Shown piece by piece: positions 1-7,376 of a stretch of 28,520 nt of DNA. The position numbers and the translations under genes are program-made. The notes below the pieces were generated by a model. It saw only the letters and a program-made list of their open reading frames with translations, did no database searches and was not told where the DNA came from. Source of the DNA: CAKAHY01 sp041848045 (GTDB lineage: Bacteria; Bacillota; Clostridia; Lachnospirales; Lachnospiraceae); the NCBI GenBank assembly GCA_041848045.1, contig JBGZHY010000097.1, forward strand, positions 1 through 28,520, given 5' to 3'. Positions within the stretch are counted from its first letter, which is position 1. Each line of letters opens with the position of its first letter.

Positions 1-26
1 ACTGTTAAAGGTTTTACATTCTTCTT

Positions 27-78
27 GAAATTTTTCTCTCCCTTACCGCTACCCCAGTAACGGCAAGTACGAAATTTC
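27..78 (-). other. Structured RNA element downstream of tRNA-Ser genes
   Basis: An 11-bp inner stem (42-52 with 57-67, four-base loop) sits inside a 7-bp outer stem (27-33 with 72-78). Read as minus-strand RNA, all 11 inner pairs form, two of them G-U. Read as plus-strand RNA, those two become A-C mismatches. The element therefore fits a transcript running out of the two tRNA-Ser genes. No U-run follows, so it is not a classical terminator. It may be a processing or end-protecting hairpin. Nothing else is visible in 1-121. Confidence 0.5.
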
Positions 79-121
79 AGGGTTATGTGTACTGTTTAAT
101 CTTTGATTTTCAAGGTGCTAA

Positions 122-210
122 CGCAGAAAGAGGGATTTGAACCCTCGCATCGCTACTAACGATCTACTCCCTTTCCAGGGGAGCCCCTTCAGCCACTTGG
201 GTATTTCTGC
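122..210 (-). tRNA. tRNA-Ser (anticodon GGA)
   Basis: The minus strand folds as a class II tRNA of about 89 nt. The acceptor arm GCAGAAA pairs perfectly with TTTCTGC and the discriminator base is G. The anticodon loop reads CUGGAAA within a CTCCC/GGGAG stem, giving anticodon GGA. There is a long variable arm and a GGTTCAAATCC T-arm. CCA is not encoded. It lies 53 nt downstream of the second tRNA-Ser and is probably made from the same precursor. Confidence 0.95.
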
Positions 211-263
211 CTGGGACGAGTTATCATTCCATCTCTACTCGTTTTGTCATCACTGATGACTAA

Positions 264-349
264 CGGAGAGGGTGGGATTCGAACCCACGCGCCCTTTCAG
301 ACAAACGGTTTTCAAGACCGCCTCGTTATGACCACTTCGATACCTCTCC
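264..349 (-). tRNA. tRNA-Ser (anticodon UGA)
   Basis: A second class II tRNA of about 86 nt on the minus strand. The acceptor arm GGAGAGG pairs with CCTCTCC, the anticodon loop holds TGA, and there is a long variable arm and a GGTTCGAATCC T-arm. The discriminator is G and CCA is not encoded. With the GGA gene downstream it covers the UCN serine codons by wobble. A consensus-like promoter lies just upstream at 365-393. Confidence 0.95.
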
Positions 350-364
350 GTAACGTGCTTTGTT

Positions 365-393
365 ATTCTATCTTTTAAAGTACCTTTTGTCAA
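365..393 (-). promoter_or_regulatory. Sigma-70-type promoter of the tRNA-Ser pair
   Basis: On the minus strand, TTGACA (388-393) and TAGAAT (365-370) are separated by exactly 17 bases. Transcription would start near 358, a few bases before the mature 5' end of tRNA-Ser(UGA) at 349. This placement suits a strong stable-RNA promoter. The rest of 394-485 shows no gene. Confidence 0.8.
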
Positions 394-485
394 GCACTTT
401 TCAACATTATTTTTCCAAGTTTTTCCCCGATATCAGGTGCCCCCATATACAGTATTTACGGGCTGTACAGGATACCATATCAATC

Positions 486-521
486 AAAAAAAGAACAGGA
501 AAGCTCTTTTTCCCTGTCCTT
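486..521 (-). terminator. Rho-independent terminator of the lipoprotein gene
   Basis: On the minus strand AGGACAGG pairs with CCTGTTCT (one G-U pair; arms at 513-520 and 492-499), followed by a run of T. It begins about 28 nt after the stop codon of the lipoprotein gene. Confidence 0.8.
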
Positions 522-548
522 TTTGTTCTATTGCATCCTGCGCAAAGC

Positions 549-1634
549 TTACTGCGCGTTGCTCATGGCCTTTCCCATAACTGCCTTGAAAGGCTCCAGG
601 CTCATGGTTGCCTTGCTGATCAAATCCGTATCGCTTGCCTTGCCGTCTTCCGTCACGGCAATGGCTTTCACTTCCGCCGCCGACATTCCCAGCATAAATT
701 CGGCAATGGCTTTCGCCTGTGCATCCCAATCCTTACTGATGGAGGACGCCATCGCCATACCGTAATCGGAGCCCAGCTCCAGCTTCGTTTTTTGCACCTC
801 TTCCAAGTCCGCGGTAACTTCACCTATATCATTGAAGCTGATGTAGGTGGTGGAACCGTCAATGACCGCGCTGCTTAATTTCCCCTCCGGACTGAGGGTC
901 GCCATGGCGTAATAGCTGTCAATTTGCGCCACGCCTTCTTCTCCCGCTTCAAAATCTTTGGAGTTGTCAATACCGGTGATAATGCCCACACCCACCGTGT
1001 CATCCTTTCCGGCTCCACTCTCTTCGGCATTTGCCGCCGCCTTCTCTACCGCTTCCAAATAATCGGAAACCTTCATGGTCACGGAAGATATCAAGTCCGG
1101 CTCATTGGGCGCTCCGCTCTCATTCAAGGCCATGCCCGTTAATTCCTCTACGGTCTTTCCTTTGGCATACTCCTCGAAGGCTTCCATCTGCTCATACCAT
1201 TCCTTACCGATACCGGAAGCCGCTTTCATACCGTAAGCATCACCGATTTCTCTTTTACTCGGCATACTTGCATCAATTTCCGTCACCAACTGTCCTACAT
1301 TGGAGAATATGACTCTGGTCTGTGCCACGTCAATGTCCAAATCCACAATCCTGCCGCTCTCATCCAAAATCAAAGCAGCCAGAGTGGAATCCGCCTGCGC
1401 CACTCCGTCATCCGTTTCCGTCGCATTTTGGGAAGCATCAATAACGGTAATAACCGCCATGCCCGATTTAACGACGCCTGTTTCCGCCGCGGTCGTCGTA
1501 CTCTCCGACTCCGCCGCAGTTTGTGCCGTGCTTGCAGCCGCCGTCGTGCTTTCTGTTGTCTTCTCCCCACAGGCTGCCAGTAAAGCCACAGTTCCCATAC
1601 ACAGGAGCAAGGTTCTTACTATTTTCTTTTTCAT
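549..1634 (-). CDS. Lipoprotein with two tandem copies of one domain, function unknown
   Basis: A secreted, lipid-anchored protein of 361 residues. The start is the third of three consecutive ATG codons because an AAGAAGGG ribosome site lies 6 nt before it; longer in-frame starts lack one. The first 22 residues are a lipoprotein signal peptide ending in a lipobox (LLAAC, Cys22). A Ser/Thr/Ala/Glu-rich linker follows to about residue 57. Two homologous domains come next, about 58-203 and 215-361. Both contain a G(M/V)xxIT.ID start, a DGVAQ(A/I)DS motif, a (E/L)(I/L)G(D/S).YGM motif and an ending with (D/S)xDLIS..TM. I do not recognise a catalytic motif. The layout resembles small clostridial extracellular domains sometimes labelled FMN-binding, but the flavin-attachment motif is not visible. 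It has its own terminator; no clear promoter was found. Confidence 0.85.
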   Translation of the reverse strand: MKKKIVRTLLLCMGTVALLAACGEKTTESTTAAASTAQTAAESESTTTAAETGVVKSGMAVITVIDASQNATETDDGVAQADSTLAALILDESGRIVDLDIDVAQTRVIFSNVGQLVTEIDASMPSKREIGDAYGMKAASGIGKEWYEQMEAFEEYAKGKTVEELTGMALNESGAPNEPDLISSVTMKVSDYLEAVEKAAANAEESGAGKDDTVGVGIITGIDNSKDFEAGEEGVAQIDSYYAMATLSPEGKLSSAVIDGSTTYISFNDIGEVTADLEEVQKTKLELGSDYGMAMASSISKDWDAQAKAIAEFMLGMSAAEVKAIAVTEDGKASDTDLISKATMSLEPFKAVMGKAMSNAQ

Positions 1635-1746
1635 CATCATCCCTTCTTTCATTTTGTTCATCTGTTCCGTCTTTTTTATTTTATACCTGTTTTCGTTTCT
1701 GCACAAGAAAGATTTTCGAGAGAATGCCGATTAAGGTGGGGCTTTC

Positions 1747-2415
1747 TTAAAAAACGCCTTCCTGCAAAATAAAGTCCGCCAGCTCCCTGGTCGTTTTCAC
1801 AATATAGTCTGTCCGATACTCCTTAAATTCCTCTTCATTTCCATAACCGTAAAGCACGGACATACTTTGCAGCCCCACATTTTGGGCGCCTACAATATCA
1901 TGATATCTGTCCCCGATCATCAGAGCCTTTTCTCTATCCCGTATCCCGCCCTCTTTGATGACGTATTCCATAACGGCGGTTTTATTGTCCCTGCTTCCTC
2001 CGCGGTCGCCGTCGGATCCCCCCACAAAGGTAAAATATTTTCCGATATCAAAATGCTCTATAATGCGCTTCGCCTCCTGCTCCGGTTTTGAAGTCGCCAC
2101 AAAAAGGCGAGCTCCCGCTTCCTGCAGTCTTCCCAGACTTTCCGTCAGCCCCTCGTATACCGTACATTCAAAAATACCCTGAGAGCGATAATAGGTATGA
2201 AAAATACGCAGAGCCTCTTCATACTGTTCCTCACTCAAGCCGTAATACTTCGTGTAGCTGTCATACAGAGGAGGGCCTAAAAATTTGAGCAGCTTGTTCC
2301 TGTCGCCTACTTCTATCCCCAATGCCTGCAAGGAAAGCTCTATACCCCTGGTCACCCCCGGATCGGATTTGATGATGGTGCCGTCCAAATCAAATAATAT
2401 ATCCCTGAATCTCAT
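1747..2415 (-). CDS. HAD-superfamily phosphatase (phosphoglycolate phosphatase-like)
   Basis: A cytoplasmic haloacid dehalogenase-type hydrolase of 222 residues. The four class motifs are present: the nucleophile and acid in FDLDGT (Asp9, Asp11), VATSKP (Ser109), Lys145, and the metal-binding IGDRYHD (167-173, Asp169 and Asp173). The helical cap of about residues 17-90 is that of the Gph/PpaX branch. The substrate cannot be inferred; members dephosphorylate phosphoglycolate, pyrophosphate, sugar phosphates or nucleotides. An AAAAGGAAG ribosome site precedes the ATG. The gene lies 66 nt downstream of pckA, separated from it by a terminator, so it needs read-through or a promoter I could not identify. 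Confidence 0.88.
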   Translation of the reverse strand: MRFRDILFDLDGTIIKSDPGVTRGIELSLQALGIEVGDRNKLLKFLGPPLYDSYTKYYGLSEEQYEEALRIFHTYYRSQGIFECTVYEGLTESLGRLQEAGARLFVATSKPEQEAKRIIEHFDIGKYFTFVGGSDGDRGGSRDNKTAVMEYVIKEGGIRDREKALMIGDRYHDIVGAQNVGLQSMSVLYGYGNEEEFKEYRTDYIVKTTRELADFILQEGVF

Positions 2416-2432
2416 ATCTTCCTTTTCCTATC

Positions 2433-2459
2433 GAAAAGCCCAGAGCAATACTCCGGGCC
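2433..2459 (-). terminator. Rho-independent terminator of pckA
   Basis: On the minus strand GCCCGGAG (2451-2458) pairs with CTCTGGGC (2438-2445; one G-U pair) around a short loop and is followed by TTTTC. It lies about 23 nt after the pckA stop codon. Confidence 0.8.
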
Positions 2460-2481
2460 TTGTGAAAATCCTTTTTCCTTT

Positions 2482-4179
2482 TTACTTACACTCATGCAGA
2501 ACCTTTTCAATGGCAGCCAAAGCTTCCTCCGGCAATTTATCATAACCGTCCTTCTTGCTGTTTAATGACTTTACAAACTCCACTCTGTCGTTCATACGAG
2601 CCTTCAGCTGTGCAAGATAGTCCGCATCCTGCATATTCGGTATGAAGCCTTCCCAGTCCATAATCTCAATATCGGAGAAATTACCCCATTGTTTGAATAC
2701 CGCCTTGCCTTCCACAATACTCTCTAAAATGCCCAGCGTATCCTTCGGCTGTACCTTCTTGCCCATAAAGTCGCCTGTATTGATAATGAAGCAGTCAACC
2801 TTCTTCTCCTCCACCAACTTCTTGAACTTCTCGTAGTCATTGACCAGAGGATAGGTCCTGAACGGATTTGCATACGGTACCACCACCAAGGCATTCGGAT
2901 CTACGCCCGGCGCCAGTCTTTCCGCCGTTGTTCTCTTGGTAGCCAAGGTCGCGCCCATCACGGAAGCAAGCTGGGCACCTTTTAATTTAACAACCGGAGG
3001 AATGGTCGGATCCTTCATAATCCAGAAAATGGCATTCACCGGCTCATCCAGCTTGTCCACACGATTCGGACTCCACAGCTTGGACTTGATTGCTCTGCCG
3101 TTTCCGTTTCGGATATCTTCCGTAACAAGCTGTATCTTTCCGTGCTCATCCAGCGTAGCCGCAACGTTTTGCACCGTCAACAGGTAATCATTGTCCGGGC
3201 TGCCCGTCGGATAATCGCTGGTTTTGTCAAAATAGCTCGGCTCCAAAGCAACGGAAGCACAGGTATCCGTGTTAATGATGAAGGCATCATCATGCAATAC
3301 GGTAATGTCGTATTTTCCACCGTGCTTTGCATGGGTAATGGTAGACTTTCCGGAACCGGACAAGCCGAATACGGAAGCTACATAAGACTTTCCTCCTGCC
3401 AGATTGTATCGCTTCTGTCCGCCGTGGCAGGAAGCGTAACCGTTGCGGTTGGCAATCGCCCATGCCATGGTCAGCGTTCCTTTCTTATGCTCGCCGAAAT
3501 ACTTCATACCCAGAATGCAAACCACATTCTCATCGGTATTGAAATAACAAAGGGTCTTTTTTTCCGGATCACTTAAAGCATCCAGGCTTACCGTCGGACT
3601 GTTGGAACCCTCCCACTGCGGATCGGAGAAAATATAAATATCCGCTTCTTTTCCGTCGCCAATCGACTTGGAGGCTCTGTACATACGCGCGTATTCATCG
3701 GACATATATTGGAAGTTCAGCATCCAGTTATACAGTATGTTCTCTTCGCCTTCCGGAATCAGGAGGTGTGCCTTTACCATAAATTCCGGATCAAGACCTA
3801 CATATACCTCTGCGTGATACATGGTTTTCCATCTGGAGAGATAAATAGCGTCCATCGTAATTTTGTCCAGCTCTGCACAGTTCACACCCGGCTCACCCGC
3901 AATTCTTCTTGCGGTCGCATAACGTCCGGTAATCGCACCGTCATTGAACAACAAAACCTTTGCGTCTTTATCAAGTCCTATCTCATCTCCGCGATAAACC
4001 GGCATATCCGTCACAACGGTTCCCGGAGAATTTTTTGCTAATTCATACGCTTCTCTTAAAGTATTGACTTTTACTACATTATTGCCGTAAAAAGCAGTTT
4101 CTATAATACTTCTTGTTCTGGAAAAACCAACCTTGCCCGCTCCGATTTCATGAATCGGATAATACGCTTTTGTTGACAT
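2482..4179 (-). CDS. pckA: Phosphoenolpyruvate carboxykinase (ATP-type homologue), divergent
   Basis: A 565-residue homologue of ATP-dependent PEP carboxykinase, the enzyme that interconverts oxaloacetate plus ATP with PEP, CO2 and ADP. In gut fermenters it often runs toward oxaloacetate to feed succinate or aspartate. Recognisable landmarks are GEHKKG (about 229-234, matching the GEMKKG lysines), the SCHGG histidine (His252, matching the Mn ligand), P-loop GLSGSGKST (272-280), LHDDAF (Asp297/298, matching GDDEH) and a C-terminal INTGD segment. Two usual features are altered: no EGGCYAK-like motif follows the P-loop, and the usual PPVSRL arginine aligns with lysine in PPVVKL. It is about 25 residues longer than the E. 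coli enzyme. The start is supported by AAGGAGG and a promoter 28 nt upstream. PEPCK homology is firm; the exact reaction is less so. Confidence 0.88.
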   Translation of the reverse strand: MSTKAYYPIHEIGAGKVGFSRTRSIIETAFYGNNVVKVNTLREAYELAKNSPGTVVTDMPVYRGDEIGLDKDAKVLLFNDGAITGRYATARRIAGEPGVNCAELDKITMDAIYLSRWKTMYHAEVYVGLDPEFMVKAHLLIPEGEENILYNWMLNFQYMSDEYARMYRASKSIGDGKEADIYIFSDPQWEGSNSPTVSLDALSDPEKKTLCYFNTDENVVCILGMKYFGEHKKGTLTMAWAIANRNGYASCHGGQKRYNLAGGKSYVASVFGLSGSGKSTITHAKHGGKYDITVLHDDAFIINTDTCASVALEPSYFDKTSDYPTGSPDNDYLLTVQNVAATLDEHGKIQLVTEDIRNGNGRAIKSKLWSPNRVDKLDEPVNAIFWIMKDPTIPPVVKLKGAQLASVMGATLATKRTTAERLAPGVDPNALVVVPYANPFRTYPLVNDYEKFKKLVEEKKVDCFIINTGDFMGKKVQPKDTLGILESIVEGKAVFKQWGNFSDIEIMDWEGFIPNMQDADYLAQLKARMNDRVEFVKSLNSKKDGYDKLPEEALAAIEKVLHECK

Positions 4180-4214
4180 ATGAAACCTCCTTCAAAAATC
4201 AAATTTTCCGTTCC

Positions 4215-4243
4215 ATTATCGCATTTTTTACAGACTAAGTCAA
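4215..4243 (-). promoter_or_regulatory. Sigma-70-type promoter of pckA
   Basis: On the minus strand TTGACT (4238-4243), a 17-base spacer and GATAAT (4215-4220), with TGC directly before the -10 (extended -10). The predicted start near 4208 gives a leader of about 28 nt that ends in AAGGAGG. The rest of 4244-4414 is AT-rich and shows no other element I can name. Confidence 0.85.
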
Positions 4244-4414
4244 TCGTTTTTAGGACAGATACACGAAAATAACACAGAATTTTAAGTTAATTTTACGGGG
4301 TATTTTGATATTTCTTTAGCATATTTTGGGGGTAAATCCGAAGTTTCTGAACACTTTGACCAAAACTTCCTTTCTCTTTTTATGCACTTCTTCAGAGAAC
4401 TTGAAAAATAGGTC

Positions 4415-4442
4415 AAAAAAAGTAGGTACGAATACCTACTTT
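4415..4442 (-). terminator. Rho-independent terminator of the wall hydrolase gene
   Basis: A perfect 9-bp stem (AAGTAGGTA / TACCTACTT, arms 4433-4441 and 4420-4428) with a four-base TTCG loop and a T-run on the minus strand. The stem begins within the stop codon of the hydrolase gene. Confidence 0.92.
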
Positions 4443-5358
4443 ACTTAAAATATTCATGTCCTCCGTGGGAAAACAAATAGGTCAGGGAAGAATCAAACCA
4501 TGACACTGCTCCGGCTCTGGATGCCCCGCGATTCATAAAAAACAGGGCACCTTGCGAATTATCCTCGCCTCCCAGCGCTCTGTTCACCGCTTCCACCGTC
4601 GAATCCTTTACCCTTACGGAATAAAATCTGCCGTTGCTGACCGGCGAAAACTGCCCGGGTGCAAAAATAACCTCCGAAACCGTATCGGGAAAACGTGTGC
4701 TCATCACTCTGTTCAGTACCACATTGGCTACCATCATTTTACCTTCCACATCATTGATCCCCGCTTCCGCTTCCACAATGCGCAGAAGATTGTTGTAATC
4801 GGCTTCGGTAAAACTCTCCATGCCGAAAAGGCTCCTTGTGGCTTCCAGCCAGTCTGCCTGCGAATCCTGCTGCTCCTTTTGCTCCTGATATACCGCTATC
4901 TCTTCTCTTATCTTTTCTGCTTCTTCTTGTTCTTTTCTTGCTTCCTCCTGCTGAACTTCGATATCACTTACCAATTTTTCCGCGACAAAGCGTTGTCCTT
5001 CATTCGGGGAATCGTCAGTGACAGTCTGCAGTACATATAAATCTCCGATTATCTGTTCCTCTTTTATAAGACTGTTACTTAACAACTCCACACCCAAGTT
5101 CTCATTCACCTCTGCCTGCACCTGTTCCTTTTCAAGCTCGTCTTCCGCCTGCATATCCCCCGCTTCTTGGGCAGTATAGGCAAACGCGGCATTTTTACCG
5201 CTTCCCGAAAAACCGCTGCTGGAAAAACTCAATACAGCCACTGCCGCACCGCCCGCGCAAAGAATCGCACAATTTCTGTACATTTTCTTGCTGATTTTGA
5301 TATGCAGTAAAGCAAGGCCTGCGCAAACCGTCTGAATGAGAGATTTAAGTTTTGGCAT
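4441..5358 (-). CDS. Membrane-anchored SleB-like cell wall hydrolase
   Basis: A 305-residue surface protein predicted to cleave peptidoglycan. A hydrophobic segment at about 30-48 anchors it or serves as a signal; the acidic linker to about 120 is followed by a Glu/Gln-rich, probably coiled-coil stretch (about 130-165). Residues 185-305 are a Hydrolase_2 (SleB/CwlJ catalytic) domain. It shows LLRIVEAEAG with the candidate catalytic glutamate (Glu196 or Glu198), GKMMVANVVLNRV and FAPGQFSPV. In spore formers the family degrades cortex during germination, but non-spore versions exist. The coiled coil and lack of a SleB peptidoglycan-binding repeat suggest a vegetative role. An AGAGG site supports the start; it is a single-gene unit with consensus promoter and terminator. 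Confidence 0.88.
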   Translation of the reverse strand: MPKLKSLIQTVCAGLALLHIKISKKMYRNCAILCAGGAAVAVLSFSSSGFSGSGKNAAFAYTAQEAGDMQAEDELEKEQVQAEVNENLGVELLSNSLIKEEQIIGDLYVLQTVTDDSPNEGQRFVAEKLVSDIEVQQEEARKEQEEAEKIREEIAVYQEQKEQQDSQADWLEATRSLFGMESFTEADYNNLLRIVEAEAGINDVEGKMMVANVVLNRVMSTRFPDTVSEVIFAPGQFSPVSNGRFYSVRVKDSTVEAVNRALGGEDNSQGALFFMNRGASRAGAVSWFDSSLTYLFSHGGHEYFK

Positions 5359-5399
5359 ATTGAAAACCTCTCTTATAATGATTTACTGTAACAATTCGC

Positions 5400-5429
5400 A
5401 TTATAAAAGAGGTCTTCACCAAATGTCAA
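5400..5429 (-). promoter_or_regulatory. Consensus sigma-70 promoter of the wall hydrolase
   Basis: On the minus strand a perfect TTGACA (5424-5429), an 18-base spacer and a perfect TATAAT (5400-5405). Transcription would start near 5393, giving a leader of about 35 nt. It suggests vegetative, housekeeping-sigma expression rather than sporulation control. Confidence 0.88.
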
Positions 5430-5495
5430 TCCTTTTTTAAAAAAATCGTTATATATTTTCAACAAATCGTAACAAAAAAGTCATATCCCTTCGCC

Positions 5496-5990
5496 TTATC
5501 GGGACTGCTTTTGATTCACATAAGCCACCAACCCGCCAGCATTGATGATATTTTGCATAAACTCCGGAAAAGCCTGACCCTGAAAGCTTTCGCCGCTGCT
5601 CAAATCTCTGATGTGACCCGTATCAAAATCAACCTCCACCTCATGCCCCGCTTCTATTGCTCTTGCCGCAGGCGGACATTCGATAATCGGCAGCCCTATG
5701 TTGATGGCATTACGATAGAAAATTCTTGCAAAGGTTTCCGCAATCACACAGCGTATACCCGAACTTTTAATCGCCAGAGGCGCATGCTCTCTGGAGGAAC
5801 CGCAGCCGAAATTTTTTCCGGCAACCATAATGTCCCCTTCCTTTACCTGCTTGACGAAGTCCTTATCGATATCCTCCATGCAATGCCTCGCCAGCTCTTC
5901 ACCGGTCGTCGCATTCAAATATCTTGCCGGTATGATTACATCGGTATCCACATTATCTCCGTATTTAAAAACATATCCTCTTGCTTTCAT
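5496..5990 (-). CDS. leuD: 3-isopropylmalate dehydratase small subunit
   Basis: The small (swivelling) subunit of the aconitase-like isomerase that converts 2-isopropylmalate to 3-isopropylmalate in leucine synthesis. The 164-residue length is that of the stand-alone, short LeuD. NVDTDVIIPARYL (13-25) and NFGCGSSREHAP (60-71) are the family signatures. The substrate-reading loop after Tyr24-Leu25 reads NATTG, so related substrates (homoaconitate, citraconate, 2,3-dimethylmalate) cannot be excluded. It begins 9 nt after leuC and must be co-transcribed with it. No other leucine gene (leuA, leuB) lies in the window. Confidence 0.9.
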   Translation of the reverse strand: MKARGYVFKYGDNVDTDVIIPARYLNATTGEELARHCMEDIDKDFVKQVKEGDIMVAGKNFGCGSSREHAPLAIKSSGIRCVIAETFARIFYRNAINIGLPIIECPPAARAIEAGHEVEVDFDTGHIRDLSSGESFQGQAFPEFMQNIINAGGLVAYVNQKQSR

Positions 5991-5999
5991 CTTCCGCTC

Positions 6000-7265
6000 C
6001 TATGGCTTTGTAATATAACCCGCAACCGCACTGGCTGCCGCAACCGCCGGACTGGCCAGGTATACTTCCGATTCCACATGTCCCATACGCCCTACAAAGT
6101 TGCGGTTCGTGGTGGAAATGCAGCGTTCTCCCTGCGCCAAAATCCCCATATAGCCCCCCAGACAAGGCCCGCAGGTCGGTGTAGATACCACCGCTCCCGC
6201 ATCAATGAAAATTTCAATCAAGCCCTCCTTCAGAGCCTGCTTATAAATCATCTGGGTTGCCGGAATAATGATGCAACGCACACCTTCCGCCACCTTCTTG
6301 CCTGCAAGCACCTTGGCGGCTGCCCGTAAATCGCTGATTCTGCCGTTGGTACAGGAACCGATTACCGCCTGATCCACCTTAATCTCTTCAAAGCTGCCCA
6401 CAATCCTCGTATTTTCCGGCAAATGCGGGAAAGAAACCGTGGACTCCAGCTGCGACAAATCAATAATATACGTTTCGTCATAAACGGCATCCGCATCCGC
6501 CTCATAGACGGTAAACTCCCGCTTGGAATGTTCCTTCATATAGGCAATCGTTACCTCATCCACCGGAAAGATACCGTTCTTTCCCCCCGCCTCAATCGCC
6601 ATATTGCAAATGGTAAAGCGGTCATCCATATTCAGGGAGCGGATGCCCTCGCCGCAAAACTCCATGGAGCGGTACAGGGCGCCGTCCACCCCAATCATAC
6701 CGATAATATGCAAAATCACATCTTTTCCGGATACCCAGGGCTTTAACGAACCCACCAGCTCAAACCGGATGGCGGAAGGCACCTTAAACCATGCTTTTCC
6801 CGTCGCCATACCGGCCGCCATATCCGTGGAACCGACTCCGGTGGAAAAGGCACCTAAAGCACCGTAGGTACAGGTATGAGAATCGGCGCCGATGATCAAA
6901 TCCCCCGCCACCGTAAGCCCCTGCTCCGGCAGTAAAGCGTGCTCAATACCCATCTTTCCCACGTCAAAATAGTTGCTGATCTCATGCCTTGCCGCAAAAT
7001 CACGACAGCACTTACAGTTTTCCGCGGACTTGATATCCTTGTTCGGTATGAAATGATCCATCACCAAGGCAATCTTTTCCTTGTCGAAAACATGCTGCTG
7101 CATCTTTTCCATCTCCCGAATCGCTACCGGCGAGGTAATGTCATTGCCCAAGACCAAATCCAAATCCGCCTCTATCAGCTGGCCGCTGACCACTTGTTCA
7201 AGACCTGCATGCGCCGCCAGAATCTTTTGTGTCATCGTCATTCCCATCGTTCCAGACCCATCCAT
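6000..7265 (-). CDS. leuC: 3-isopropylmalate dehydratase large subunit
   Basis: The catalytic, [4Fe-4S]-containing subunit partnered with the LeuD just downstream. The three cluster cysteines are visible in GSCTNGR (Cys305) and TCGPCLGG (Cys365, Cys368). GADSHTCTYGALGAFSTGVG (127-144 region) is the aconitase-family active-site segment. At 421 residues it is the shorter, archaeal/clostridial homoaconitase-like LeuC. The start is uncertain: ATG at 7265, 7247 or 7241 are all in frame, with no strong ribosome site, and family alignment would favour 7247 or 7241. It is divergent from a LysR gene across 111 nt containing a palindrome, so the regulator probably controls it. Dimethylmaleate hydratase is an alternative identity. 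Confidence 0.9.
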   Translation of the reverse strand: MDGSGTMGMTMTQKILAAHAGLEQVVSGQLIEADLDLVLGNDITSPVAIREMEKMQQHVFDKEKIALVMDHFIPNKDIKSAENCKCCRDFAARHEISNYFDVGKMGIEHALLPEQGLTVAGDLIIGADSHTCTYGALGAFSTGVGSTDMAAGMATGKAWFKVPSAIRFELVGSLKPWVSGKDVILHIIGMIGVDGALYRSMEFCGEGIRSLNMDDRFTICNMAIEAGGKNGIFPVDEVTIAYMKEHSKREFTVYEADADAVYDETYIIDLSQLESTVSFPHLPENTRIVGSFEEIKVDQAVIGSCTNGRISDLRAAAKVLAGKKVAEGVRCIIIPATQMIYKQALKEGLIEIFIDAGAVVSTPTCGPCLGGYMGILAQGERCISTTNRNFVGRMGHVESEVYLASPAVAAASAVAGYITKP

Positions 7266-7286
7266 TTCTTTTCTTTATAGTCTGTT

Positions 7287-7311
7287 ATTATAGCATAAGT
7301 AGTGCTATAAT
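7287..7311. promoter_or_regulatory. Palindrome with back-to-back -10 boxes between leuC and LysR
   Basis: A perfect inverted repeat, ATTATAGCA (7287-7295) - 7 bases - TGCTATAAT (7303-7311). The right arm ends in TATAAT on the plus strand (toward the LysR gene) and the left arm gives TATAAT on the minus strand (toward leuC). Neither has a good -35. Just to the right, GGTCATATA occurs twice (7312-7320 and 7331-7339). A LysR dimer bound here would cover both candidate -10 elements. Confidence 0.6.
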
Positions 7312-7376
7312 GGTCATATATAATATATATAGGTCATATAACTTATCGGGAATCCGCAAATGTAAGAGGGAGAAGT

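Noticed and set aside
5511..6329. Long open frame on plus, opposite leuC-leuD (272 codons)
   Set aside because: It is the complement of two well-recognised genes, with cysteine/arginine/histidine-rich low-quality protein, no ribosome site and no family match. The same holds for the long plus-strand frames at 14090-15250 and 19279-20247 and the minus frame at 7572-8444.
7266..7376. T-box or leucine attenuator in front of leuC
   Set aside because: The leader is too short, has no T-box sequence or leucine-rich leader peptide, and holds divergent promoter elements instead.
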